Below are positions 26,200 through 35,242 of a DNA stretch of 64,000 bases, piece by piece. Positions within the stretch are counted from its first letter, which is position 1; the number at the start of each line of letters is the position of its first letter. Source of the stretch: Pseudobutyrivibrio sp. YE44 (GTDB lineage Bacteria > Bacillota > Clostridia > Lachnospirales > Lachnospiraceae); contig NZ_FMXT01000002.1 in NCBI RefSeq assembly GCF_900104335.1, positions 434,001 through 498,000 on the forward strand, in the 5' to 3' direction. The position numbers and the translations under genes are program-made. Below the pieces are notes generated by a model. The model was not told the DNA's origin and made no database searches. It saw only the letters and a list, made by a program, of their open reading frames with translations.

Positions 26200-26535
26200 C
26201 TAAGCTTTATTTACAAAACCCACCTGCTCCAAATGCTTCATGTAGACGCTGAGGCGCTCGTAAAGAGGCTCGGCTTCGTCGCCATATTTATCGTGAACAA
26301 GAAGTCCAATGTCGTAGACACTGCGCTTGCCATCTATGCATTTGAAAATGAAGCTTCCTAATCCCTCAAGGGTTATGAAGGAAGTATGTGGCTTCTTAAA
26401 GAAGCGCTGGGCTATTCGATTTGTAAAGCCTTTATTTTCCATTTCGACAACCACCTGACCTGACTCGTCTTCAGTCCATGAAATGCTGTCGCTTATTTTA
26501 AACACATGGTCTAAAAAATTTTCTTTATTATTCAT
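26200..26535 (-). CDS. PqqD-family protein
   Basis: A 111-residue protein matching the PqqD fold: a short beta-strand region (VVVEMENKGFTNRIAQRFF), ITLEGLGSFIFKCIDGKRSVYDIGLLV and a C-terminal helical part. PqqD domains bind precursor peptides in RiPP synthesis, but many stand-alone Firmicute members are uncharacterised. Its start lies inside the end of the OPT transporter gene (8-bp overlap), so the two are coupled. No radical SAM enzyme or precursor peptide was found nearby. Confidence 0.82.
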   Translation of the reverse strand: MNNKENFLDHVFKISDSISWTEDESGQVVVEMENKGFTNRIAQRFFKKPHTSFITLEGLGSFIFKCIDGKRSVYDIGLLVHDKYGDEAEPLYERLSVYMKHLEQVGFVNKA

Positions 26536-28405
26536 CTTTCTTTGCCATAGCTGCCTTTAATACAGCTGCAGTAACAATAACGATAAGGATTAATGCTGGA
26601 ACGTTACCTGTTGGGATAACTGAGCTTAAGTTAATCTTATCTGTGATTCCAACTACTGTGAGGATTGCAAGAAGTACACCTACAATACCTTCACCAGCAA
26701 TAAGTCCTGAACAGAAAAGAATACCCTTTCCTGACTCATCCTTCTGCTCACCGAACTTCTTGTCAGCATACTTTCTAACAAGACCACCAATCATGATTGT
26801 TGATGAAAGCTCAAGTGGAAGGTAAAGACCAATTGAAACTGGAAGTGCTCCGATGCCAAGGATTTCAATAACGATTGAAATGAATGCACCGATGAAAATA
26901 AGTGTCCAAGGAAGGTTTCCATCCATAACACCTTCGATGATCATCTTCATCATTGTAGCCTGTGGAGCTGCAAGCATATCTGAACCAAATCCATAAGCAG
27001 AATCAAGAAGGATCATAACACCACCGATAGCAAGTGCTGCTGCAACTGTACCGAGGATTTCACCAATCTGCTGCTTCTTAGGTGTAGCACCAAGGATGTA
27101 ACCAGTCTTTAAATCCTGTGATGTATCACCAGCCATACATGCTGCGATACAGATTACAGAACCGATTGCGATAGCACCCTGCATTCCGTGAACACCAGTA
27201 TCGCCAAGTGCCTTAAGGCAGATTGTAGCGATAAGGATTGTAGCGATTGTCATACCAGAAACTGGGTTGTTTGAGCTACCTACAAGACCAACCATACGTG
27301 AACTTACGGCACTGAAGAAGAAACCGAAGATTACGATGATGATAGCACCTACAAGTGTAACAGGTACTGCTGGTACAAGCCAGATTGCTACGATAAGAAC
27401 AAGGATTGAACCAAGTACAAAACGAATATCCATATCAAGGGCTGTACGCTCTGTTGATGAAGAGCCAGCTGTCTTGATGCTCTTGATAGAATCAACGAAT
27501 GTTCTAACAATGAGTGGAAGTGTCTTAATAAGTGAGATGATACCAGCTGAAGCTACGGCACCAGCACCGATGTACTTAATGTACTTTGACCAGATTGCTG
27601 CTGCACCACCTGCTGCATAAAGCTCTGCAACAGATACGTCTGCTGGATACATAACAATGTCGCCACCGAAAGTAACGATTGCTGGAATAAGTACGAACCA
27701 ACCAAGGATACCACCAGCAAACATGTATGCTGAGATACGTGGTCCACAGATGTAACCAACTGAAACAAGTGCTGGATAAACCTCTGCAGAGAACTCTGTC
27801 TTAAGAGCGTCAAGCTTGATTGTAAATACTGACTGGATAGCGCAAAGTCCGTCAACTACGAACTTAACAACAGCACCGATTCCCATACCAAGGAATACAG
27901 ACTTTGCTGAAGAACCACCTTCCTCACCAGCTAAAAGAACCTCTGCACAAGCTGTTCCTTCTGGATATGGAAGCACGCCATGCTCCTGAACGATAAGTGC
28001 ACTACGAAGTGGCACCATAAAGAATACACCAAGTAAACCACCGAAAAGTGCGATTACTGTGATTGTAGCAAGTGAAGGTGTGTCCATAACGCCTTCCTTT
28101 GCCCAAATGAAAAGTGCAGGCATTGTGAAGATTGCACCTGCTGCAAGTGATTCACCAGCAGAACCTACTGTCTGAACCATGTTGCTTTCAAGGATTGAAT
28201 CCTTTTTCATGATAATGCGGATAACAGCCATTGAAATAACTGCTGCTGGGATTGAAGCAGAAACTGTCATACCAACTCTAAGGCCAAGGTATGCGTTAGC
28301 TGCACCAAAGATAACTGCAAGAAGAAGACCCATAATAATAGATGTAGGGGTCATCTCAGGAGTAACCTTATCCGCAGGGATGTAAGGTTTGAATTCCTCT
28401 TTCAT
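26528..28405 (-). CDS. OPT-family oligopeptide transporter
   Basis: A 625-residue membrane protein with about 15 hydrophobic segments, the normal size for the prokaryotic OPT family. Recognisable parts are NAYLGLRVGMTVSASIPAAV near the N-terminus, PYPEGTACAEVLLAGE, SSNNPVSGMTIATIL and GDTSQDLKTGYILGATP. It imports peptides or metal chelates, probably driven by protons or sodium. A PqqD-like gene follows with overlap. A good ribosome-binding site (AAAAGGAGAATAT) precedes the ATG. Confidence 0.93.
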   Translation of the reverse strand: MKEEFKPYIPADKVTPEMTPTSIIMGLLLAVIFGAANAYLGLRVGMTVSASIPAAVISMAVIRIIMKKDSILESNMVQTVGSAGESLAAGAIFTMPALFIWAKEGVMDTPSLATITVIALFGGLLGVFFMVPLRSALIVQEHGVLPYPEGTACAEVLLAGEEGGSSAKSVFLGMGIGAVVKFVVDGLCAIQSVFTIKLDALKTEFSAEVYPALVSVGYICGPRISAYMFAGGILGWFVLIPAIVTFGGDIVMYPADVSVAELYAAGGAAAIWSKYIKYIGAGAVASAGIISLIKTLPLIVRTFVDSIKSIKTAGSSSTERTALDMDIRFVLGSILVLIVAIWLVPAVPVTLVGAIIIVIFGFFFSAVSSRMVGLVGSSNNPVSGMTIATILIATICLKALGDTGVHGMQGAIAIGSVICIAACMAGDTSQDLKTGYILGATPKKQQIGEILGTVAAALAIGGVMILLDSAYGFGSDMLAAPQATMMKMIIEGVMDGNLPWTLIFIGAFISIVIEILGIGALPVSIGLYLPLELSSTIMIGGLVRKYADKKFGEQKDESGKGILFCSGLIAGEGIVGVLLAILTVVGITDKINLSSVIPTGNVPALILIVIVTAAVLKAAMAKKDE

Positions 28406-28520
28406 AATATATATTCTCCTTTTCTAAACACGAGTGTATCTATTATATATTTACTTTAAAGTGTTGGCAATTCGCTGTACTAAAGCGTTAAAGTATTCCG
28501 TAGCGTATCATAGTATAAAA

Positions 28521-28662
28521 AAATAGAGGCTACATAACCTTGGCAAGCGCGAGCAGGGAAGTATCATGCCAAGCTAGGAGGGAGCCGCGTAGCGGAAAGT
28601 TGCCTAGCGAAGGTATGAGGGGTGCCCTGCGGGAGCATGTAAGACTACATAGCCTCTATATT
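28521..28662 (-). other. GC-rich structured element inside a terminator stem
   Basis: The ends pair (ATAGAGGCTA/TAGCCTCTAT) and are followed on the minus strand by TTTTTTTAT, as in an intrinsic terminator of the sugar-permease operon, but the loop is about 120 nt. Inside, GCTAGG/CCTAGC, CCGC/GCGG, GCAGGG/CCCTGC and TTGGCA/TGCCAA can pair; the last two cross, implying a pseudoknot. GC content is well above the surroundings. It is a candidate structured RNA or an inserted palindromic element. Confidence 0.6.
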
Positions 28663-28664
28663 AT

Positions 28665-29486
28665 TTATAGTTTACCACCAGACGTAGCTATACCTTCAAT
28701 GAACTGCTTCTGGAAGATTACGTAGATTACAATCATAGGGAGGCACGCGATGAGCGCTGCTGCCATAAGCTCTGGGTAGTTAGATGAGAACTGTCCCTGC
28801 ATCTTTGAAAGGGCGCTGGCAAGTGTTGTCTGATTTGTATCAGGACACACAATCATTGGCCACATCAAATCCTTATAAGCAAACACTGCTGTGAAGATTC
28901 CAAGTGCTACCATTGAAGATTTTGCCAGTGGAGCCATTACAAATAGGAAGGTTTGACCGATGTTACAACCATCAAGTCTGGCTGCCTCCTCAAGCTCCTT
29001 TGGAAGTCCCATATAAGCTTGTCGAAGTAAGAAGGTTCCAAAGGCTGATACCAAACCTGGGAATAAAAGTCCAAGCATTGTATTAGTCCAACCAAGCTTA
29101 CTTACCATAACGTACTGTGGAATGATGAAGATTTGAGATGGAATCATCATCTGGAACAGTACAAGTCCAAACATAAAATTCTTTCCTTTGAAGTTTAGTC
29201 GCGCGAATGCATAGCCTGCTATTGTTGATGTGAGCACTGCACAAAGGACACGAAGTGCAATCATCATAACAGTATTAAAGTATAAACGTCCGAAGTTTAC
29301 ATTATGCATAACCTCAGTGAAGTTATCCAATCTGAACTTGGATGGCAGGATAACGAAAGGATCCATCTGAGTTGACTCGCCAACGGTCTTGAAGGCTGTC
29401 AGTACCATCCATGCAAAAGGAACCAGCATAATGAAGGACATAATCAGTAATATTACATATATTAAAGTTTTATTCTTACTCTTCAT
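28665..29486 (-). CDS. Sugar ABC transporter permease (MalG type)
   Basis: A 273-residue inner-membrane protein with six segments and the EAA loop ELEEAARLDGCNIGQTFLFVMAPL that contacts the ATPase. The start is placed at 29486 (MKSKNKTL) after GGAAGGTGATTGAA; the open frame continues into the upstream gene. It is the third gene of the alpha-galactoside import operon. No ATPase is encoded nearby, so a shared MsmK-type ATPase elsewhere probably powers it. Confidence 0.92.
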   Translation of the reverse strand: MKSKNKTLIYVILLIMSFIMLVPFAWMVLTAFKTVGESTQMDPFVILPSKFRLDNFTEVMHNVNFGRLYFNTVMMIALRVLCAVLTSTIAGYAFARLNFKGKNFMFGLVLFQMMIPSQIFIIPQYVMVSKLGWTNTMLGLLFPGLVSAFGTFLLRQAYMGLPKELEEAARLDGCNIGQTFLFVMAPLAKSSMVALGIFTAVFAYKDLMWPMIVCPDTNQTTLASALSKMQGQFSSNYPELMAAALIACLPMIVIYVIFQKQFIEGIATSGGKL

Positions 29487-29502
29487 TTCAATCACCTTCC
29501 TA

Positions 29503-30396
29503 TTAATTGTAGTGTACCCATTTCTTCTGTCCAATCATCTGTAAAACAGTGAAGAACATAATGACTACCAGAAGAACAACTACTACAGTTGCACCGTAGC
29601 CCTTGTTGCTTTGCTGGAAGGAATATTTATAGAAGAGACATACCAAAGACTGTGTCTTGTTTAGTGCTGGGTTGTTGTTGTCAATTACCATGTAGATAAC
29701 GTCGAACACCTGCATAGCTGCAATGATTCTTGTAACAAGTACAAAGAAGATTGTAGGTGAAACAAGTGGAATGGTGATGCTGAAGAACTGCTGCACACCA
29801 GTTGCTCCGTCGATTGCTGCTGCCTCATAATAATCCTTTGGCACTTCCTGAAGTCCTGCTAAAAACAGAACCATGTTATAACCAATGATTGACCAAATAC
29901 CAATTACAGCGATTGAATAAATAGCAATCTTAGGATCTGAAACCCAGTTTGTCTTTCCTGGTAAGATGTGATTTAATAATCCGAATTCTGAATTGTAAAG
30001 CCACTTCCAAACCATAGCGATGGCTGCTGGAGCAGCTACCATTGGCAGGAAGAATATAGTTCTAAAGGTGCTTTTGCCCTTAATTTTCCCATTTAAAAAT
30101 ACTGCTAAAACCAACGAAATAATGATAGAAAGTGGAACCTCTACCACTGCGTATTTTAGTGTGTTTATAAGTGCCTGCCAAACCTCTGTGTCAGCAAACA
30201 CCTTGGCATAGTTGGCGCCACCTACGAAGATGTTGCCCTTGCCGAAATCTCCAGTTTTAAAAAAGCTTTGATAAATTGTTTGAAAGATTGGAATGATATT
30301 TAGAACAATAAGACCAATCATAGTTGGAAGAATAAAAAGCCATCCCCAAATGAATTCACTTCTCTGACGTCCCGTAACCTTTGGTTTATTACCCAT
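29503..30396 (-). CDS. Sugar ABC transporter permease (MalF type)
   Basis: A 297-residue permease with six membrane segments; the EAA loop is VPKDYYEAAAIDGATGVQQFFSITIPL. Its partner is the MalG-type protein downstream. The start follows GTAGGAGAG. An intercistronic hairpin with a short T-run (30427-30451) separates it from the binding-protein gene, which would lower permease expression relative to the binding protein. Confidence 0.93.
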   Translation of the reverse strand: MGNKPKVTGRQRSEFIWGWLFILPTMIGLIVLNIIPIFQTIYQSFFKTGDFGKGNIFVGGANYAKVFADTEVWQALINTLKYAVVEVPLSIIISLVLAVFLNGKIKGKSTFRTIFFLPMVAAPAAIAMVWKWLYNSEFGLLNHILPGKTNWVSDPKIAIYSIAVIGIWSIIGYNMVLFLAGLQEVPKDYYEAAAIDGATGVQQFFSITIPLVSPTIFFVLVTRIIAAMQVFDVIYMVIDNNNPALNKTQSLVCLFYKYSFQQSNKGYGATVVVVLLVVIMFFTVLQMIGQKKWVHYN

Positions 30397-30426
30397 AACA
30401 AAACTCTCCTACTAAAAATGATAAAA

Positions 30427-30451
30427 GGTGCAGCGCGCTTAACACTGCACC
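30427..30451 (-). terminator. Intercistronic hairpin between binding protein and permease
   Basis: GGTGCAG/CTGCACC with an 11-nt loop followed on the minus strand by TTTTATC. Probably a partial terminator or mRNA-end stabiliser that sets binding-protein excess. Confidence 0.65.
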
Positions 30452-30501
30452 CTCAATCAAATTAATACTTATATTACAAAAAGAATAAAGAAGAAAAAAG
30501 T

Positions 30502-31818
30502 TTACTCCTCACTAAGAGTCTGATTCATGCTATCACAGATTTCCTGGCAAACTGTCTTAACATCCTTTTCGCCAGTCCAAGCTTCCTTAAGCTTCTCTGT
30601 CTGCATATCTTCCCATACTGTTGTGTACTTAGAGTATGGTCTGAATACAAGGTCTGCCTCAAGCATCTGCATATGACCGTTAAGGTCGAACTTATCTGTA
30701 CAGTTAACCCACTTGTCTGAGCAGCCTTCATAAGCTGACATTGTAACACCAAGCTCTGCCTGCTTCTCCTGCATTTCCTTAGAGCCTAACCACTCGATGA
30801 GTGACCATGCAGCATCAGGATTCTTTGTGTTTGCTGAAGCAGCCCAACCAAGTCCGTTGTAAATTGAAACTCTCTTACCTGTCTTAGCATCCTTTGGAAG
30901 AACAGCTACGTCACAGTTTGCTGCTGTGTACTCGTTGTCCTTGAATGCTGCTACCATCCAAGAGCCCTGTGTAACCATTGCAACCTTACCTGACTCAAAG
31001 AGCACATCTGCACCTGACTCAGAGATTGTGTTAAGGTCTGGGCAAGAGCCGTCCTGAACCATATCTACAAATAACTGAATTGCCTTCTGTGTTTCTGGCT
31101 TGTCATAACCTGAAGCCTTCTTATCATCGCTGATGATTTCTCCGCCCATTGAGTATACTGCGTTGTAGAAGGAATCCTGGTTGTTAGATGGAGCAATTGC
31201 ATATCCCCAGTGATCATCGTTTGTAAGCTTCTTTGCAGCATCTGCGAAATCATCCCATGTCCAAGTGTCGTCTGGATAAGCAACACCCATCTCATCGAAG
31301 ATTGTCTTGTTGTACCAAAGAGCGATTGTATCGATATCCTTTGGAACTGCATACTGCTTATCATTTGACTTGTAAAGGTCTACGATACCTTCGTAGTAAT
31401 TGCCCATGTCAATCTTGTCGCTAGCTGCGATCTTGTCTGTTAAATCCATGAGCATATCATTTTCCATGTATTTCTGTGCCTGATTTGAATGCATCCAGAA
31501 TACGTCAGGAAGCTCTCCACCTGAAGCACCTGCCTCAAGGAGTGTCCAATAGTCATCCCATCCTACAACCTGAATTGTAGCCTTAACTCCTGACTCAGCT
31601 GACCACTCATCAATAATTTCCTGAAGACCTGGTCTCTGATTTTCATCCCAAATAGAAACAGTGAGTTCTCCCTCAACACTGCCCTTCATTGCCTCTGGTG
31701 CATCTGCCGAATCTGTTGTTGTGTCTGCGCTTGAAGAATCCCCTGATGAACCACAAGCCATCATAGACACTGCCATGAATCCACTAAGGATTAAAGCTGC
31801 TAATTTCTTAGCCTTCAT
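30502..31818 (-). CDS. Sugar ABC transporter substrate-binding lipoprotein (alpha-galactosides)
   Basis: A 438-residue family 1 extracellular solute-binding protein with lipobox SMMACGSS (Cys about 22), a Ser/Asp-rich linker and the typical SIWDENQRPGL and WDDYWTLLEAGASGGELPDVFWM regions. It delivers sugars to the downstream permeases. Position after the GH36 gene suggests raffinose-family or melibiose substrates; this is inference. Its promoter (about 31873) carries the activator site also found upstream of the GH36 gene. Confidence 0.92.
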   Translation of the reverse strand: MKAKKLAALILSGFMAVSMMACGSSGDSSSADTTTDSADAPEAMKGSVEGELTVSIWDENQRPGLQEIIDEWSAESGVKATIQVVGWDDYWTLLEAGASGGELPDVFWMHSNQAQKYMENDMLMDLTDKIAASDKIDMGNYYEGIVDLYKSNDKQYAVPKDIDTIALWYNKTIFDEMGVAYPDDTWTWDDFADAAKKLTNDDHWGYAIAPSNNQDSFYNAVYSMGGEIISDDKKASGYDKPETQKAIQLFVDMVQDGSCPDLNTISESGADVLFESGKVAMVTQGSWMVAAFKDNEYTAANCDVAVLPKDAKTGKRVSIYNGLGWAASANTKNPDAAWSLIEWLGSKEMQEKQAELGVTMSAYEGCSDKWVNCTDKFDLNGHMQMLEADLVFRPYSKYTTVWEDMQTEKLKEAWTGEKDVKTVCQEICDSMNQTLSEE

Positions 31819-31872
31819 AATACCTACCTCCCAAAATTGTTTTCAGTTTACGTTCCCTCCGAAACTATACCT

Positions 31873-31981
31873 ATAATACATATATTTCACATTCTGTGGT
31901 ATGGAATATTTCATCCTATAGATGTCATTTTGTGACATCTGGTCCAAAAGGCATGGACACTTTAGTGTCCAACTTTTGTGG
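31873..31981 (-). promoter_or_regulatory. Activator site and promoter for the binding-protein/permease operon
   Basis: A 60-bp block (31922-31981) contains GATGTCA-5 nt-TGACATC and GGACAC-4 nt-GTGTCC palindromes. It repeats at 34298-34357, identical over 53 of 60 positions. On the minus strand exactly 43 bp separate the first palindrome from a -10 (TATTAT at 31873-31878), the same distance as at the second site. The -35 is poor, as expected for an activator-dependent promoter. Confidence 0.75.
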
Positions 31982-31998
31982 TCTTCTTTAGGTCTTTT

Positions 31999-34200
31999 TT
32001 ATGCCTTAAGAATAAACATCCTCGATGTAAAGTCCCCTTTATCCATGTACCAAGGCTCATCCTTTTCCATTGTGCCAAGGCCACGTTCCATAAGGAAGTC
32101 ACCGTAAAGCTTTTCTTTATCATTTACTGTATAAACAAGATTCTCATCAAGTCCCTGAAGTTTAATATGCTCCATTCCAACATTTGGAGTCTTAAGTGAC
32201 TTGTACATAACAACGATGGCTGTCTTCTTATCCTCTGAAACTACCATCCAGCTAGATGTGTTCTTCTCAAATGGCGACTGAAGACGATACAAGGTACCAT
32301 ACTGGAAAAGACCTCTATATTCCTTCATAAACACAATCTGCTTCTTAACCTGTGCAAACTCTTCCTCAGAAACCTCGTTAAGATCAAGCTCATATCCGAA
32401 GGTTCCAAAGCAAGCAATGTTTGCTCTATCATCAGCATCCATAGAACGGCCTGTCTGGTTGTTAGGTGACTTAGAAACATGGGCACCAATTGAAGAAATT
32501 GGATAACCGTAGCTTGTGCCGTACTGAATCTTTACACGCTCATGTCCATCTGTGTCATCTGAGCACCAAGCCTGTGGAGCATAGTAAAGCATACCTGCAT
32601 CAAAACGTCCGCCACCGCTGGCACATGACTCAAATAGGATATGTGGGAAATCTGCAATCAATCTCTCATAGAGGCTGTATACGCCCATGATGTATTTGTG
32701 ATATACCATTCCCTGATATTCAGGTGCCACATTCTGGCTGAAGCACTCTGTAATAGAGCGGTTCATATCCCATTTAATGTAGCTGATGTTTGCCTTTGAA
32801 ATCACATCGTAAAGCTGATGATAAATGTTATCTACCACCTCTGGCTTTGAAAAATCAAGAACCATCTGATGACGTCCAAGAGTGCGTCTTCTATCTGGAG
32901 CAGCAAGAACCCAATCAGGATGTGCTCTGTAAAGATCTGAATCTGGGTTTACCATTTCAGGCTCAATCCAAAGACCAAAGTCCAAGCCAAGGTCATTAAC
33001 CTTTTTAGCAAGACCTGTAATTCCATCTGGCAACTTATTCGTATTTACGAACCAATCTCCAAGACCTGCATAATCGTCATTTCTCTTTCCAAACCAACCA
33101 TCATCGAGAACGAAAAGTTCAACACCAGCTTCCTTCCCCTTCTTTGCAATGTTAAGAATTTTCTCCTCGTCAAACTCCATCTCTGTAGCTTCCCAGTTGT
33201 TGAGAAGGATTGGTCTTGGCTTGTTCTTGAATGGTGAACGAACAAGGTTGTTGTTCATAAACTTGTGAAGGTTCTGACTCAAATCATTGAGACCTTCCTT
33301 TGTGTAGGAAATGATAACCTCTGGTGTATCAAAAGTCTCAGCAGACTTAAGTTGCCATACAAACCAATTAGGATTTATACCCATTGTGAAGCGAAGCTTA
33401 CCATAGTTATCCACCTCAGCCTTAGCAGCAAAGTTGCCGCTGTACACAAGATTGATTCCCATAGCCTCACCCTGGAACTCATCTGCATTCTTTCTCTTAA
33501 GAATGATGAAAGGATTAAAGTTTGCGCTAGAGTGTCCTCTCATACTTTCGATAGATATGATGCCCTTTTCAACAGAGCGAACATGAGGATAACGCTCACG
33601 TCCCCATGCGCCTTCAAACTGCATCCAATCATATTCGTAATCAGGAAGGTCGATACAGCAGCTAAGAGCTTTTGTAAGCTTAACCTCATCTGAACCAATA
33701 TTTTTGAAGCTAGCGTGACGAGTGATGATTGAGTAGTTTTCAAAGATTGTATAGTAAAGTGTAACCTCAACCTTTGCCACCTCATCAACACAAACTATCT
33801 CAAGTGTTGTTGCCTCCTCATCCGTATTTACGTAGCTGGCTGGAAGTCCTGGAATCTGCTTCTTACCCTTGTAAATCTCATAGCGGTCATACATAAGATT
33901 TGTTACGCGAGAGCCATTGCTCTGTCTGATTTCGTAGGCAGCACCTCTAAAATCACCATTGCCAAAAGCTGGATACTCAAGGCATGCAAGCTCCTTTGTG
34001 TAATTCTCATCATCGGTCACTGGGCAGCAAAGTGGTCTTCCTGCCAAGGTCTGATATCCATATATAATCTGATTTTCATTTATTCTTTTGCCAAAATAAA
34101 GCTGGCCAATCTCTCCATCACGACATTCGCCAATCACATAACTGATTTTTGAATTGTATAAATGAAACTGCTTCTCCTGTTCAAAAACTTTAATTGCCAT
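31999..34200 (-). CDS. GH36 alpha-galactosidase
   Basis: A 733-residue cytoplasmic enzyme, usual length for the tetrameric GH36 group. The nucleophile is in YIKWDMNRSI, the acid/base in CSDDTDGHERV, and LDDGWFGKRNDD and SCASGGGRFD are substrate-binding motifs. It hydrolyses terminal alpha-1,6-galactose from melibiose, raffinose and related sugars. The start at 34200 follows ACAGGAGGCATT; the open frame begins nine codons earlier. It heads a locus with a sugar ABC importer and an AraC regulator. Gene names such as rafA or agaA would fit but are not certain. Confidence 0.94.
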   Translation of the reverse strand: MAIKVFEQEKQFHLYNSKISYVIGECRDGEIGQLYFGKRINENQIIYGYQTLAGRPLCCPVTDDENYTKELACLEYPAFGNGDFRGAAYEIRQSNGSRVTNLMYDRYEIYKGKKQIPGLPASYVNTDEEATTLEIVCVDEVAKVEVTLYYTIFENYSIITRHASFKNIGSDEVKLTKALSCCIDLPDYEYDWMQFEGAWGRERYPHVRSVEKGIISIESMRGHSSANFNPFIILKRKNADEFQGEAMGINLVYSGNFAAKAEVDNYGKLRFTMGINPNWFVWQLKSAETFDTPEVIISYTKEGLNDLSQNLHKFMNNNLVRSPFKNKPRPILLNNWEATEMEFDEEKILNIAKKGKEAGVELFVLDDGWFGKRNDDYAGLGDWFVNTNKLPDGITGLAKKVNDLGLDFGLWIEPEMVNPDSDLYRAHPDWVLAAPDRRRTLGRHQMVLDFSKPEVVDNIYHQLYDVISKANISYIKWDMNRSITECFSQNVAPEYQGMVYHKYIMGVYSLYERLIADFPHILFESCASGGGRFDAGMLYYAPQAWCSDDTDGHERVKIQYGTSYGYPISSIGAHVSKSPNNQTGRSMDADDRANIACFGTFGYELDLNEVSEEEFAQVKKQIVFMKEYRGLFQYGTLYRLQSPFEKNTSSWMVVSEDKKTAIVVMYKSLKTPNVGMEHIKLQGLDENLVYTVNDKEKLYGDFLMERGLGTMEKDEPWYMDKGDFTSRMFILKA

Positions 34201-34248
34201 AATGCCTCCTGTGAATCTGTCATTCATTCTGTTTTTTTGATAGAATAC

Positions 34249-34400
34249 ATTATATTGAGAATTGTAGAAAAAGTAGATGTTATTATTAACCTTTTAAATG
34301 TCATTTTGTGACTTAGGGCCCAAAAGGCATGGACACTTTAGTGTCCAACTTTTGTGGCCTAGTAAGCTTTAGCTTACATTAAATGGCCCAAAAGGCATGG
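34249..34400 (-). promoter_or_regulatory. Activator site and promoter of the alpha-galactosidase gene
   Basis: The second 60-bp block (34298-34357) carries the same two palindromes as 31922-31981 and stands exactly 43 bp from TATAAT (34249-34254, minus strand). A partial third copy, GGCCCAAAAGGCATGG at 34385-34400, overlaps the start of the divergent AraC gene, suggesting autoregulation. Confidence 0.78.
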
Positions 34401-34408
34401 GAGATATT

Positions 34409-35242
34409 ATGGAAGTAACCGGAGTAGATAAAGTTAAATTCGTTGACTATACAAAATCAAATGATTTTTACCTTTTTGAGGTAGGCCGCTACAAATGTGG
34501 CCCTAAATATAATTATGGCCCAATCGTTCGCACCAGGACCATCTTTCACTATGTAATTTCAGGAAAGGGATTTCTGATTTTAAATGATACCCGCTTCGAA
34601 GTGTGTGCCGGCCAGGGGTTTTTAATCCCTGCCAAATGCAAGGCCTACTACGAAGCAGATGAAGAAGAACCTTGGGAGTATGCATGGATGCACGTGGACG
34701 GTCCACGTACTTTGGAATTATTTACCAGTGCAGGAATCACCGCCGAACAACCTATCTTTGTTCCTACCAAGGATTCCTCTAAGCTTCTTGATATACTTTC
34801 AGAAATTTACAACCATAGCGACAGAGAATGCTACTGCTATGCCAAGGTTTACGAATTCTTCGACTTCATAGTTTCAAATTCTAAGAACAGAGTGTTGCAT
34901 GAGGTTGACCCTCGCTTAGCCTACGTGAAATCTGCAGTAAACTACATTCGACTTAAGTATTCAGAGCCAATAAGCATCGTGGACATAGCCAGCGCCTGCG
35001 GACTTAATCGCAGCTACCTTACCCGCGTCTTCAAGCACGCCACCGGCTACACCCCACAGGAATACTTAAGCTCCTATCGCATGAAAAAAGCTACTGAGCT
35101 TCTACTTGAAAGTACAGAAAGCGTCAGTAGCATAGCGTTCCTCGTAGGGTACTCCGATGCCTTCACCTTCTCCAAAGCCTTCAAACGCGCCAAGGAAGTA
35201 TCACCTTCCGAATACCGCAAACTACACGGCGTAGAAGTCTAA
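34409..35242 (+). CDS. AraC-family regulator of alpha-galactoside use (MsmR-like)
   Basis: A 277-residue regulator: N-terminal cupin (YVISGKGFLILNDTRFEV) and C-terminal AraC DNA-binding domain (ISIVDIASACGLNRSYLTRVFKHATGYTPQEYLSSYRM, then AFLVGYSDAFTFSKAFKRA and SPSEYRK). The start at 34409 follows GGGAGATATT; an ATG at 34397 is possible. It is divergent from the GH36 gene and probably binds the repeated 60-bp blocks. The 3' third is notably richer in C-ending codons than the 5' part. Its stop overlaps the stop of the convergent flavoprotein gene. Confidence 0.88.
   Translation: MEVTGVDKVKFVDYTKSNDFYLFEVGRYKCGPKYNYGPIVRTRTIFHYVISGKGFLILNDTRFEVCAGQGFLIPAKCKAYYEADEEEPWEYAWMHVDGPRTLELFTSAGITAEQPIFVPTKDSSKLLDILSEIYNHSDRECYCYAKVYEFFDFIVSNSKNRVLHEVDPRLAYVKSAVNYIRLKYSEPISIVDIASACGLNRSYLTRVFKHATGYTPQEYLSSYRMKKATELLLESTESVSSIAFLVGYSDAFTFSKAFKRAKEVSPSEYRKLHGVEV

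Noticed and set aside
26200-26535. RiPP biosynthesis cluster suggested by the PqqD-like gene
   Set aside because: No radical SAM enzyme, precursor peptide or maturase gene lies within the neighbourhood.
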